A stretch of 64,000 nucleotides of DNA. It comes from Nemertoderma westbladi (taxonomy: Eukaryota; Xenacoelomorpha; Nemertodermatida; Nemertodermatidae). The notes beneath the pieces were generated by a model. That model searched no databases. It was not told where the DNA came from and worked only from the letters and a program-made list of their open reading frames with translations. Below are positions 39,006 through 47,794 of this stretch, piece after piece. The stretch lies in NCBI GenBank assembly GCA_032718475.1, contig JAUCBJ010002639.1, positions 1-64,000 on the forward strand, read 5' to 3'. Position numbers and translations under genes: made by a program. Every line of letters begins with the position of its first letter. Position 1 is the first letter of the stretch.

Positions 39006-40265
39006 TTAATCGATATGTATTTCTTTCCTGCTATTTAAACTTAATGATTGATCATAAATATTAAAAACGATTACATTTATGGTTTCAACCAACGGTTCAG
39101 CAAATCTTAATTTTAATTGGCCATTAGTATATATCGACGGTTGCGGATCTCTAACATAGCCGTCGGCGGTTAAGTCCCAGGATAGGATGGGGCAATTACC
39201 TAAGTAGGTTTCATGGTCTATATTATTACCTCCATAACCGTTAATATATGTATTAATATTCTTCATTAATTGAGTATACTCAAAAATATATGTTCCATCT
39301 GTAAAATTAGGCTCGTATATTACACCACCTACTGGAAGACTGTCTACAATCAGTTCCGCACGTCTAAGGTTAAAATGTTCAAATTTCAAGGGAATGCTAA
39401 TTAATTCTCCCGAATAAGCGTTATTTGTTATGAAGCCAATAATAACTAATTTGGGTTTTTTACCATCAAATATGTTTGTTTGGGTGTAATTTGTGGTTTG
39501 AGCGGGAATAGTAAATGTTGTCACCTCCTTTTTTTGAAATTGATATTCAATATCGTAACTCTCTAAACCTTTTAGGTGACTGCTTTCTATTACAGGATTA
39601 ACCTCCATTCTAGGGATTAGAATCTTTATTTCATCTAATTCTAGTCGAAGATTTGTCACTGCGTTTGCGTTTGGAGTGATTTTAAAAATAAACGAATTTG
39701 ATACTTTTCTAAAATGCATTCTTAAATCATACCCGGGTTGTATTATTTTAGTTTCAGTATCAAAATCAATCGTCAATCCACTTACAAATTGCATTTGTTT
39801 ACTAAAGGCATCGTCAATAGGATGCGCGCCGGGATCAATTTCATTTCCGTGCTCAGATAAAGGTTGATGAAAGCCACCCGCACCCAGTAGCCCATTTTTA
39901 TCCTCGTAAGTTGTAAATAATAAATTGGATAAGTACGACTTGTAGAAATAATGGTTATTGCTATTTTCAACCTGCTTCTCATTAAGGTCTATTTTAATAT
40001 CACTCCACATAGTTTCAGCGGGGTAATTCAGCATATATATATGGGAGTTTTCAAGTCGTCTATCCCATCGTACAGTACATTTTGTAATTAATAACGCATC
40101 TTGTAGTTTCGTATAGAATTCATTGGATCTCGGTACAAGGAACGTGACCTCCCTAGATTCACTTCTGAGATTAGATACGGGGTAAATTGTTTCATAATGC
40201 TTTGCTTTAAATTCAGTCTGTATTGGCTGTGTAGAAAATAAATCTAATTCCTTAATAATTGACAT
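39006..40265 (-). CDS. Major capsid protein candidate (double jelly-roll, hexon-like)
   Basis: 419 residues, beta-rich, with the pattern of Polinton/adintovirus hexon proteins. The N-terminal part includes YPVSNLRSESREVTFLVP. A conserved central stretch (PKLVIIGFITNNAYSG, then FEHFNLRRAELIVDSLPVGG) is typical of the second jelly roll. Genes for the protease, a basic core protein and penton-like proteins flank it with spacings of only a few bases, which supports a virion operon-like block. Identification rests on these motifs and on context. Confidence 0.85.
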   Translation of the reverse strand: MSIIKELDLFSTQPIQTEFKAKHYETIYPVSNLRSESREVTFLVPRSNEFYTKLQDALLITKCTVRWDRRLENSHIYMLNYPAETMWSDIKIDLNEKQVENSNNHYFYKSYLSNLLFTTYEDKNGLLGAGGFHQPLSEHGNEIDPGAHPIDDAFSKQMQFVSGLTIDFDTETKIIQPGYDLRMHFRKVSNSFIFKITPNANAVTNLRLELDEIKILIPRMEVNPVIESSHLKGLESYDIEYQFQKKEVTTFTIPAQTTNYTQTNIFDGKKPKLVIIGFITNNAYSGELISIPLKFEHFNLRRAELIVDSLPVGGVIYEPNFTDGTYIFEYTQLMKNINTYINGYGGNNIDHETYLGNCPILSWDLTADGYVRDPQPSIYTNGQLKLRFAEPLVETINVIVFNIYDQSLSLNSRKEIHID

Positions 40266-40267
40266 TA

Positions 40268-40828
40268 TTAAAAAATACTTTTTTCGCAGTGTTTCAATTT
40301 GCCTTTTATATTTCTCTTTTTACTACGTCGATGATGTATGTTCATAGACATTGGTCTAGTGGGTCGCTTTAAATCTCTATAAACTTTTTCTACAACTGAC
40401 CTTGTTGACGGTTTCATTTTATTTAATGCTTTATTAATAACCGTATTAGCCTGCTGATGTAAGACCCGCTTACCTTTTGGTATTACGTGTTGTCTCATAA
40501 ATTTTGTGGTAAATGGTAAAGCTTTCTGTAAAACTTTTTTAGCTAATGGCTTACCAAATTTTTTCAATGTCGATAAAGCGTCTGTAAATATACCTTCTCC
40601 GTGTTGATTTGCCCGCATACCTCTACGATAACGCTGAAAACGACGTTGTTTTAAGTTTGTACCAAATGTGCCAATTTGTTGACCGTAAGGGTCAATATAT
40701 GAACCTCCTCGAAAAACAGGAACTTGCGTCGACCCTCTGGTACTTCTTCCACCTTTAAAAACAGCAAGATTCGAGTCTGCACCACCATATTGAGGTTTAC
40801 TGTATCTTTGAAATAAATCAGAATCCAT
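40268..40828 (-). CDS. Basic virion core protein (adenovirus pVI/pX-like)
   Basis: 186 residues, strongly basic (many Arg/Lys). Gly-Gly-containing segments near the N-terminus (KPQYGGAD, VFRGGSYIDPYG) look like adenain cleavage contexts. An amphipathic helix follows (GIFTDALSTLKKFGKPLAKKVLQ), of the kind used by adenovirus pVI to disrupt membranes. The C-terminus is Arg/Lys-rich and likely DNA-binding. It is placed 1-2 bases from both neighbours between the major capsid and penton-like genes. Function is inferred from composition and place. Confidence 0.7.
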   Translation of the reverse strand: MDSDLFQRYSKPQYGGADSNLAVFKGGRSTRGSTQVPVFRGGSYIDPYGQQIGTFGTNLKQRRFQRYRRGMRANQHGEGIFTDALSTLKKFGKPLAKKVLQKALPFTTKFMRQHVIPKGKRVLHQQANTVINKALNKMKPSTRSVVEKVYRDLKRPTRPMSMNIHHRRSKKRNIKGKLKHCEKSIF

Positions 40829-40829
40829 T

Positions 40830-41693
40830 TTAATTTATTCGTTTAAAGCGTTTAAAGTGTAATGTAATAGATGTTGTCCCGTATTCAAAATTCAAATCTT
40901 TTCCTTCTTTGTCTGTTATTTCAATATGAATGTATGTTATCTTATATGATTTTTTTACAGGGATATAATGAATTGTATCCTTGACAAATTCTTTATTTAT
41001 TACGCTACCATATTTCACGTCATCAGGTATCGCAACACGACGAAGTAAAGCTAAACCAAAGTCATTAATATATTGATTTTCAATTATATTAGTGGTCACG
41101 TACATGTTCGACTTAGGTTCTGGAATAGAATTGGGTGGTTGAGGGCATAAAAATACCATCTGGTAAGCTTTTTCTCCATTTCCGATAACCTTTATTAAAT
41201 AACCCTTTATGTTATTTTTCGTCTTCAAAATAATTTTAAAATTTGGATTTAAATTCGCGCCGAGATTATTTTCAGTAATTCCAAAATAATAGGCTAATTG
41301 TTGACCTATAAATAACTCTCGCACAGTTTTCCCTAAAATAAATTGCAGCCTATTTTGCTGAGTATTTTCAACTATTTGTAATTTATCTTTCAACGCCCCT
41401 GTGTTAAAATAATCTATAATGTCATTGATACTGTAGAACAAACCGGATGGAAGTGTATCCTCAAAATTTTTTTTTCCTTTTTTTAATAAAATAACATTCT
41501 CTACATTGTTATACATGGACGGCAACGTTGCTAAGTAAAATATACTTTTTATACCTACCACCCAGTTTTCGTTTGGGTTTATAGGTAAGGCGCCATGGAA
41601 ATTGATCTGATAATTACTAGCGCTATTGCGGGGAAAATCAATTGGACAGGAGTTACTTGGTAGTCTTACGTAGAATTCATCCATCACTGCCAC
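40830..41693 (-). CDS. Penton-like (single jelly-roll) minor capsid protein, paralogue A
   Basis: 287 residues, beta-rich. The N-terminus FYVRLPSNSCPIDFPRNSASNY followed by NENWVVGIKSIFY is a pattern common in virus-like transposon minor capsid proteins. The C-terminus ends in alternating strands (TYIHIEITDKEG...TTSITLHFKRF). The adjacent 41677 gene has the same layout (SEFTVDLAEEL..., IGLAELQY, ILITLRDGQG...RTVITLKL), so the two are tandem paralogues. They overlap by 17 bases. Polintons normally carry one penton protein; two could form different vertex or spike parts. Confidence 0.75.
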   Translation of the reverse strand: MAVMDEFYVRLPSNSCPIDFPRNSASNYQINFHGALPINPNENWVVGIKSIFYLATLPSMYNNVENVILLKKGKKNFEDTLPSGLFYSINDIIDYFNTGALKDKLQIVENTQQNRLQFILGKTVRELFIGQQLAYYFGITENNLGANLNPNFKIILKTKNNIKGYLIKVIGNGEKAYQMVFLCPQPPNSIPEPKSNMYVTTNIIENQYINDFGLALLRRVAIPDDVKYGSVINKEFVKDTIHYIPVKKSYKITYIHIEITDKEGKDLNFEYGTTSITLHFKRFKRIN

Positions 41694-42549
41694 CCCATAT
41701 TAACTTAAGTGTTATAACAGTGCGACCTCCGCTGAAGTTAATTAATTCGCCTTGTCCGTCACGTAAAGTAATTAAGATTGTTTTTAGTTTTTTATTCAAC
41801 AACGGGTAATAGCAAATGCTCTCGTATTCGTGATTAATATATTTTCGATTTAATTGCGTTAAAGGGCAGGTTCTTAAGAGCGGAGCTAAAGCGTCACCAA
41901 CAAATGAGCTCTTAATAATATCTGTATATATAAAGATAGTGTCTTTATTACGTGTTATATTCGTGGGAGCTGGAAAATCTAAAATGCCAATTTCCGAAAT
42001 TTTTGGTCCGCTATAATTTAAAATTAATATCGGCTGTTCTATATTGCTTAATTCATCTACTGTAGTGGTACTGTATATATCCCAATTCGGAATATCCGGA
42101 TGATTCCGATCCAATAACGGTTTTAAGCCTAGAATTTGTATTAAATCACCACATAGACTTAATTGTATTTTTTTCAACTTTTTAGGAAATTTAAATTTAA
42201 TTCTAGAATTATTTGTATTAAAAATGAATTCGAAATCTCTATATTTCGCTTCAGAATTAAACAGTTTATTTATATCATCAATAATGACTTGAATAGAGTT
42301 ATGCATACCAGGAAATAAACTATATAATTTGGCATCTTTTGCATCTACCCCGATTGACAGTGAGATTTGAGTTTGCAGCGTAATATTACTGTATGTTGCT
42401 TGGTATTGAAGCTCGGCAAGCCCAATTTTAGCGTTTGGACCAATATATAATTCTTCGGCTAAATCAACAGTAAACTCGCTAGGATTATTATTGGGGTAAG
42501 TGTTTAATGAGCTATCTGAAAGTAGAGTGATATATGTATCTGTGGCCAT
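41677..42549 (-). CDS. Penton-like (single jelly-roll) minor capsid protein, paralogue B
   Basis: 290 residues, first gene of the capsid block after the integrase-side spacer. Its ATG directly follows (aat)n. It shares the overall strand pattern and the closing motif ITLRDGQGELINFSGGRTVITL with the next gene downstream, which ends in the equivalent IEITDKEG...TTSITLHF. There is no enzymatic motif. It is likely a vertex protein of the element's particle. Paralogy is read directly from the sequence; the capsid role comes from Polinton knowledge. Confidence 0.75.
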   Translation of the reverse strand: MATDTYITLLSDSSLNTYPNNNPSEFTVDLAEELYIGPNAKIGLAELQYQATYSNITLQTQISLSIGVDAKDAKLYSLFPGMHNSIQVIIDDINKLFNSEAKYRDFEFIFNTNNSRIKFKFPKKLKKIQLSLCGDLIQILGLKPLLDRNHPDIPNWDIYSTTTVDELSNIEQPILILNYSGPKISEIGILDFPAPTNITRNKDTIFIYTDIIKSSFVGDALAPLLRTCPLTQLNRKYINHEYESICYYPLLNKKLKTILITLRDGQGELINFSGGRTVITLKLIWGGSDG

Positions 42550-42810
42550 TATTATTATTATTATTTAAGCTCTCTCTCTCTCTACTTGACTCCATTGTAC
42601 ATACAGTACAGTATAATGTTAAATTATAGACATCTGTGACCACGTTCATTGTCGTGCATCTTCTACAGTATATGTGCGGGATCAATATTTTATTGGCTTT
42701 ATTTAAAACGGATGAACTATAGATATAGTAATATCATTCGAGTTAATATTGATTGATTAATTACGGTCATATGCGACCAAAATGAATTAATATACAGTAT
42801 AAACCTAAGC
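42550..42810. other. Spacer between the integrase and capsid genes; probable promoter of the capsid block
   Basis: Contains (att)n at the start codon, a (tc)n run at about 42570 and several acagtata motifs. No frame encodes a recognisable protein. The minus-strand capsid block from 42549 onward has almost no internal spacing, so its promoter is likely here. Confidence 0.4.
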
Positions 42811-43899
42811 TTATTGAATATGCTGTACCCACGACTGTTTCTTGGATCCGATGAATCGGACTAAATATTCTTTCTTTCCATTGCGTACACGTTCTTTAAG
42901 TTTGCCAATATTTTTATCAATTGCTAGATAAATATTACTATTCGGGTGGACCTTTTGGAGTTCGTGAGAATAAAATGAGCCCTTTATTATAGCTCCAGCG
43001 CTGTCCTTAATATCGAACATTACAGCAGGTACTCTATCCAACCTGACACGATGAATAATAAATAATTCACGTGTCCATTGTTCACGATAGCCTTTAGCAA
43101 AAGCAGTACGAGCGATAGATAATCGTACTGTATCTCCAACTTTAAATTTTATTTTCTTATGATTAATCTGTCTATATTTCCCATATAATCTATTCATTAA
43201 TTCAGTTTCATTAAATTTATTAACTTCAATAGGTGTCATTTTTATTGTCCTATGATATGACCTATTATAAGCCGAGATAAGCTTAGGTAAAATTTTAATC
43301 CAAACATTATTTCCTCGTTGTGTAAAAATTTTGAACATCTTTGTTTTTAATGTTCTATTGAATCTCTCGACAATAGCCGCCTTATTCACAGAATACATTA
43401 CGTAATACTGTATACCTAACGTATCTAAATATTTTCTTACAGATTTATTTAGAAACTCAGACCCTTGATCAGTCGCGATTCTGTTTGGTTTTCCTTTCTG
43501 GAATATTTTTTGCAATATACTAATAATTTCAACACCCTTTTTTGTTTTCATACCATAGCCAAAAGCAAGCCTGCTAAAGGCATCAATACATGTTAATATA
43601 TAGTTATAATTATTATTTTGCGACTTATATTGCTGCATATCCACCAAATCTATCATATATATATCTTTTATGCCTCCCGTAAATATTTTAGATGTTGGAT
43701 AATGATGTCTACGTGGAGCGTGAAGGGTGTATGTCTTTTGCCCGCTCAACCATTTCTTGGCTTGGGCTGGTTTTATGTTTGCCGCTTTTGCTAATTTTGC
43801 AACACTTGCAAAACCCGCGGGGGATGATGGATCTAAATAAATTCTTAACAGTTTTTTGTCTAAGCTTCGGCTTAAAATCGGTTTCATCTTGCGAGGCAT
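42811..43899 (-). CDS. Retroviral-type integrase (RVE/DDE) of the Polinton, with C-terminal chromodomain-like end
   Basis: 362 residues. The core has D84 in YMIDLVDM, D144 in ATDQGSEF and E179 in AIVERFNRT, so the D-D-E triad is intact with about 34 residues between the last two. A helical N-terminal segment precedes it (residues 1-60), and an SH3-like part follows (VGDTVRLS, about 260). The last 40 residues (KNGKKEYLVRFIGSKKQSWV) match a chromodomain-like pattern. It inserts the linear element into host DNA and defines Polintons. Confidence 0.95.
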   Translation of the reverse strand: MPRKMKPILSRSLDKKLLRIYLDPSSPAGFASVAKLAKAANIKPAQAKKWLSGQKTYTLHAPRRHHYPTSKIFTGGIKDIYMIDLVDMQQYKSQNNNYNYILTCIDAFSRLAFGYGMKTKKGVEIISILQKIFQKGKPNRIATDQGSEFLNKSVRKYLDTLGIQYYVMYSVNKAAIVERFNRTLKTKMFKIFTQRGNNVWIKILPKLISAYNRSYHRTIKMTPIEVNKFNETELMNRLYGKYRQINHKKIKFKVGDTVRLSIARTAFAKGYREQWTRELFIIHRVRLDRVPAVMFDIKDSAGAIIKGSFYSHELQKVHPNSNIYLAIDKNIGKLKERVRNGKKEYLVRFIGSKKQSWVQHIQ

Positions 43900-43950
43900 C
43901 TTTTCGACAACCGCAAGTAATATGTATATTCAAATCTCTTATAAAGGGCA

Positions 43951-44121
43951 TCACCGTAAGAACAACTGAAATTTTTTAATTATTTTCTTTGAAGTTGATG
44001 TTTTGAAGGGTTTTCTTTTTGTAGTATTTACTCTAGGTATATCTTGTGGTTTTAAATCAGCAGCTAACGGTTTACTCGATACTAAATATAATTTTCTAAA
44101 TGTTACTCCTGTTTTAACCAT
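43951..44121 (-). CDS. Small basic Polinton protein, 56 residues
   Basis: A short frame between the integrase and the 44124 gene, starting at ATG 44121 (context taataATG) and ending at TGA 43953-43951. It is very basic (many Lys/Arg, for example TKRKPFK and SKKIIKKF) with no acidic cluster. It starts 2 bases after the upstream gene's stop and ends 51 bases before the integrase, so spacing supports a real gene. It could be a core or DNA-binding peptide like adenovirus pX/mu, but no family match can be claimed. Confidence 0.5.
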   Translation of the reverse strand: MVKTGVTFRKLYLVSSKPLAADLKPQDIPRVNTTKRKPFKTSTSKKIIKKFQLFLR

Positions 44122-44123
44122 TA

Positions 44124-44513
44124 TTACCGTCCACGGTTAATTTTTTTCGCAATAGCCGCTCCAGCGGCAGCGGCACCGGCACTTGCGGCAAGTTTCGCAC
44201 CAATGCCAAGTAAGGGTATTAGAAACGGTACCGGTAGTATGCCTCCAGATTGATTGCTTAACTTTTTTCTGTAACTTGATATATTTTTTGTTTTACGGTT
44301 GAGTGATTTCAATACCTTCTTATAGCGGCGAATATTTCTAAATGAATGAGGGGTCAATTGTACGTTACCTTTTAGAACATTTAATGCAGTATTTACAATG
44401 AGCCGTATTAATTCGTTACTCGCGGTATGGTTAATAAAATAAGTTCTTTGTTGAGGGGTAGCGCTGCGTAGAAATTCCAGTTTGTTACGATATTTCTGTA
44501 CAAGTCTATTCAT
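44124..44513 (-). CDS. Polinton conserved basic/hydrophobic protein (YKK-type)
   Basis: 129 residues. The first part is helical, with the pattern LIRLIVNTALNVLKGNVQLTP then a basic RNIRRYKKVLKSLNRKTKNISSYRKK. A Gly-Gly (SGGILPVP) and an Ala/Gly/Ile-rich hydrophobic tail follow (about 95-125). Proteins with this helix, RYKKVL segment, GG and hydrophobic tail recur in Polintons and virus-like transposons of invertebrates; the GG resembles an adenain site. It is probably a small virion or membrane-active component. Function unproven. Confidence 0.6.
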   Translation of the reverse strand: MNRLVQKYRNKLEFLRSATPQQRTYFINHTASNELIRLIVNTALNVLKGNVQLTPHSFRNIRRYKKVLKSLNRKTKNISSYRKKLSNQSGGILPVPFLIPLLGIGAKLAASAGAAAAGAAIAKKINRGR

Positions 44514-44550
44514 TGTTGCAACATTATTGAAAATTGTTACAAAATATTAA

Positions 44551-45231
44551 TTATTTATCATTATTATTATTATTATTTTTGCTACGTTTATAGTCAATGT
44601 AATTTTTAATGTAACAATTATGATTACGAAATATATCCGATCTAAATCTTAAATGTTCGGGTGTTTCCTGTCGTAAATCAATTAAGAAATGTGAAAATGG
44701 TTGAATTGTCGCATCTTGATAGGAATCAACTAAAAATTTGGTCTGTCCTGGTAACATCTGCTTCGCGAAATTTAAAACCGATAGACTGTCTCTCGGATTT
44801 TTCATTAATACTAAAGTATGGTTATTAATTGATCTTGTGCGGTTATGCTTCCCACCGTAAAACATGTTTTGCGTTATAAAACAAATAAATATATTGGAAT
44901 GATGAGCTACCTTAGTAAACAATACAGTTAATGCTGTACTGGACTCAGTTTCTGTTAACAAATCATCTATAATTAATAAATCTCGACTATTCACTAAACT
45001 ATCTATATTTTCGGGCAAGCCTTTGTAAAGGTGAGTAATACCGGGAATAGTCGGGGGATTGCTCCCGTAACAATACAATACTCGCAAGGGGGCTTCGTTG
45101 AAACAACCATTCTTGTGTTTAATTAAATTGCTTACAAAGGTTGACTTTCCAGAACCAGATGGCCCAGAAATTATCATACTCGTTCCCATTTGAAAGTTTA
45201 AATTATATGGACCTGAATTAAAGTCAGCCAT
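44551..45231 (-). CDS. Genome-packaging ATPase (FtsK/HerA, A32-like)
   Basis: 226 residues. Walker A is GPSGSGKS (23-30, K29) after a hydrophobic strand, and Walker B is LLIIDDLL (D89, D90). A conserved QNMF-type sensor segment follows (FICFITQNMFYGG). The length and motifs match the Polinton packaging ATPase, which pumps DNA into capsids. The C-terminus ends in an Asn tract from an (att)n run. The start is the first ATG, directly after an (aat)n leader. Confidence 0.93.
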   Translation of the reverse strand: MADFNSGPYNLNFQMGTSMIISGPSGSGKSTFVSNLIKHKNGCFNEAPLRVLYCYGSNPPTIPGITHLYKGLPENIDSLVNSRDLLIIDDLLTETESSTALTVLFTKVAHHSNIFICFITQNMFYGGKHNRTRSINNHTLVLMKNPRDSLSVLNFAKQMLPGQTKFLVDSYQDATIQPFSHFLIDLRQETPEHLRFRSDIFRNHNCYIKNYIDYKRSKNNNNNNDK

Positions 45232-45453
45232 TTATTATTATTATTAAGATATATCAACAATACAATATAATATAATATAAATATAAATATCAATATCAAT
45301 AAACCATCACCATTACTATGTATATAACAATAATTGTTGCAACTACAATATTAGAGTACTGTATATTTAATTAACATATGACGCCTCTACAGTATGTGAC
45401 GCTCGCTGCAACAAAAGGTGCTATTTCCAATTATAGTATAGACTGATGTAATT
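45232..45453. other. Polinton spacer, no gene seen
   Basis: An AT-rich run of aatataat repeats at about 45262-45300 and an acagtatgtgacg segment near 45390. It probably holds the promoter for the ATPase gene. Confidence 0.35.
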
Positions 45454-45912
45454 TCAAGCATGGTGAGCATCTTTATACGCGAAATAATGATAGGTAACAT
45501 CAGCGGATTGGAAATCACTTCCCGAGAATTTCGCGCTAATGATTTTTTTATGTTCGCTGCTAAAAAAATAAGGAATATAGTAGCAACAGCGTCGTACTAC
45601 ATTTCTATAAAAAATATTCTCCAATATTGTAAATAAATCTCCCGGATCATTACTTTCTGCAGAAATATAAGTTATATTTCGAAGCTCTTTCCAATAATAG
45701 GGTTGATAACTTGCCAACTTTATATTAAACTTAGATATGGGTGCGCGACAAATAGGACAAATTTTAGAACAATAATTATTCATTTCGGAATATTGTACAA
45801 TACCGGTACATTGTACGCAAGTTGCATGTTTATTTTCACATTTATAATAATCTCGATGTTGTTGCAATAACTTAGAATAGCAAACTGGACATTTTTCATT
45901 CAAAATATCCAT
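45454..45912 (-). CDS. RING-finger protein of the Polinton
   Basis: 152 residues from MDILNEK (45912). The frame is open 20 residues upstream (to 45972), but that part is hydrophobic and unlikely to be translated. A C3HC4 RING is clear: C8-x2-C11, C25-x3-H29-x2-C32-x2-C35, C52-x2-C55 (CPVC, CENKHATCVQC, CPIC). A C-terminal domain of about 95 residues is unassigned. RING proteins act as ubiquitin ligases; in viruses they often change host protein turnover. Such a gene is an accessory item, not part of the core set. Confidence 0.8.
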   Translation of the reverse strand: MDILNEKCPVCYSKLLQQHRDYYKCENKHATCVQCTGIVQYSEMNNYCSKICPICRAPISKFNIKLASYQPYYWKELRNITYISAESNDPGDLFTILENIFYRNVVRRCCYYIPYFFSSEHKKIISAKFSGSDFQSADVTYHYFAYKDAHHA

Positions 45913-46075
45913 TTTTCCAAATTTTAAAGTAAATTGAAAATAATTACCACAATACACAACAACAACAAACAAATCTGTTATACTGTATATACAATTACTA
46001 CTACAATTTTCGATTATTTAAGAACATCAAAATTTTATATATAATCATAAAATATTTATAATATAGAGGGAAAAG

Positions 46076-46519
46076 TCAAGAATCAATGATATTATCAACA
46101 TATTCAACATTATCTGTTGATTCTTCAGGTTCGACAAAGGATTCTTTTGAAATCATTACAATAAAGAAAGACATAATTTCGTAGGGTCTATGCCGATTTA
46201 GCCGTATTTCAAACTTTTCACCAGCTTCGTTGTATTGTGTAATAACAATTAACCCCTCTATCATGGATAATAGTAAGATGTTGTTTAATTTTCCCTCATG
46301 CTCAACTTTCAGGTTGTAATCTAAGAGATGAATACTATTATCAGAAGCATCAATATCAATTGAGCTTAAAACTTTCCTGGCTTTTTCAGAAAACTCAATT
46401 TTATATTTATCATCTCCCTGACGGTAAATTGTATAATCAATAACAATATAGGCTTGACCATCTTCTGCAAAAAATGAATGCCTTACTATTGGCATAACCA
46501 TATCGGAATCAGAAGACAT
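46076..46519 (-). CDS. Polinton protein of 147 residues, possible PC4-like domains
   Basis: The first gene of the leftward block, from ATG 46519. It has two similar halves with strand-turn-strand-helix rhythm: YIVIDYTIYRQGDDKYKIEF followed by a helix SEKARKVLSSI, then LIVITQYNEAGEKFEIRL. This resembles PC4-type folds and parts of the 30108 protein. The C-terminus is acidic (EEPEESTD-like). It mirrors the 30108 gene as the outermost gene at the opposite end of the element. The domain idea is inference and no catalytic residues are seen. Confidence 0.5.
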   Translation of the reverse strand: MSSDSDMVMPIVRHSFFAEDGQAYIVIDYTIYRQGDDKYKIEFSEKARKVLSSIDIDASDNSIHLLDYNLKVEHEGKLNNILLLSMIEGLIVITQYNEAGEKFEIRLNRHRPYEIMSFFIVMISKESFVEPEESTDNVEYVDNIIDS

Positions 46520-46758
46520 TATTTAATTTATTTTATTGTAAATCAAACAAACAAAGTAAAAACTTTTAAACTAAAATCATTACAAATGATTAATTGTGAT
46601 TAAAGCAAGAGATTATATATATAAGATATTTTCAAAAATAATACAGGTCTTAAACTGAGAAATAGCCTAAATTCGGTTTATTGATTGGTTGATTAGCCGG
46701 GAGGGAAAATGCAGTTTAATTAAAAATTATTGCGTAATAATAATAATCACTAATGTGT

Positions 46759-46800
46759 GTATACGCGTAGCTGGAACGTGGCGGAATTTCATGCACATGT
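46759..46800 (-). repeat. Right terminal inverted repeat of the Polinton
   Basis: Reverse complement of 29433-29474 with a single mismatch. It overlaps by two bases the tgtggggcg start of the composite repeat to the right, so the original right flank and its target duplication cannot be seen. Confidence 0.85.
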
Positions 46801-47292
46801 GGGGCGAGCCACGAAGTGAGTGAGCCTTAGTGTAGTGGTACCATTAATCAACCTGTCGTTCTGTCGTTCTGTCGTTCTGTCGTTCTGTCGCGTCCAATTT
46901 TAAACGTTAATAACTCGGCCAATCTTTGATGAAATCTATCCAAACTTGGTACACATGTTGTTTGGCAAAAGTTTAGAAATTTTCCAAGTAGAATTTCCGT
47001 GTGGCCTTCGAGAAGCTAAGATAATAGCAGTTAATTAGTTAATTAAGTTGATTACGGTAAAAACACCATTTTCAACCTGCCTTTTAAAGGAAATTAATTG
47101 TTTTACAGTGTAAGATTTAAATAATTATAATTAAAAATTATACAGATGTAATCCACATACGCCATTCTATTATAGTTTTTAATTAGTTCAAGTGATTTGC
47201 TTTAATAATTGTGTCTTTAATTGATCTAAAGTAATTAAAACGGCAAAAAAAATTGATTCTCATTAAATACTGCTCATTTATTGGTTAACATC
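46799..47292 (+). repeat. Module R1, copy 1
   Basis: About 490 bp including a gtcgttct decanucleotide run (four to five copies near 46855-46890) and a long AT-rich body ending aaatactgctcatttattgg. It is over 95 percent alike to the other copies. Confidence 0.85.
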
Positions 47293-47794
47293 CAAGTTGG
47301 CTCGGTGCTGGTACATAGGATAGGAAGGATGTTTGGTGTGTGTAGAACAGCCAGTGCTCTTCAATGGGAATGCGAATGTAAGTAACCACATGTGTACAGG
47401 CCGGTAGACAGATTGGCCATAGCTAGCTAACGAGATGGAAATCTGAATTCCCTACTATTCAGTCTATTATTGTGTTATTGTGTGTTAGACAGATCTCATT
47501 TAATAAATGTCAGTCAATAACATTTTACCACTGCAGAAGGCTTATTTATATCCATACTTGTTTTTTCCTCATAAATATTGGGCTTATTATTTTTTGATGG
47601 GATTTCTTTGTAGTTGAATTGTCTAAGTTTTTACACTGAGGCATTAACAGAGGGTACTGGTATTAAATTAATTATTTGAATATCATTACTGCATCGACTG
47701 CATTTAGTACTGCGTTCTGCATTGATTATATTCCTATAAACCATTACTGGTTTCGCATATTGCACGTATCCATAGTTATAAAGATTGCCAGTCT

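Larger units (their letters stand above)
29433..46800. mobile_element. Complete Polinton/Maverick (adintovirus-like) element, about 17.4 kb
   Basis: Bounded by near-identical 42-bp terminal inverted repeats. It carries the defining set: protein-primed DNA polymerase B, retroviral-type integrase, adenain-like protease, packaging ATPase, major capsid and penton-like proteins. Genes on the left read rightward (30108-37067) and genes on the right read leftward (46519-37907), converging near 37.5 kb. All core frames are intact. The DNA is markedly more AT-rich than the BEL and TBC1D22 sequence around it. A 6-bp target duplication was not seen; on the right a composite repeat starts directly at the terminus. 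Confidence 0.93.

Noticed and set aside
43709-43979. Frames overlapping the integrase start on both strands
   Set aside because: The integrase frame accounts for this DNA, and the others lack motifs and a plausible context.
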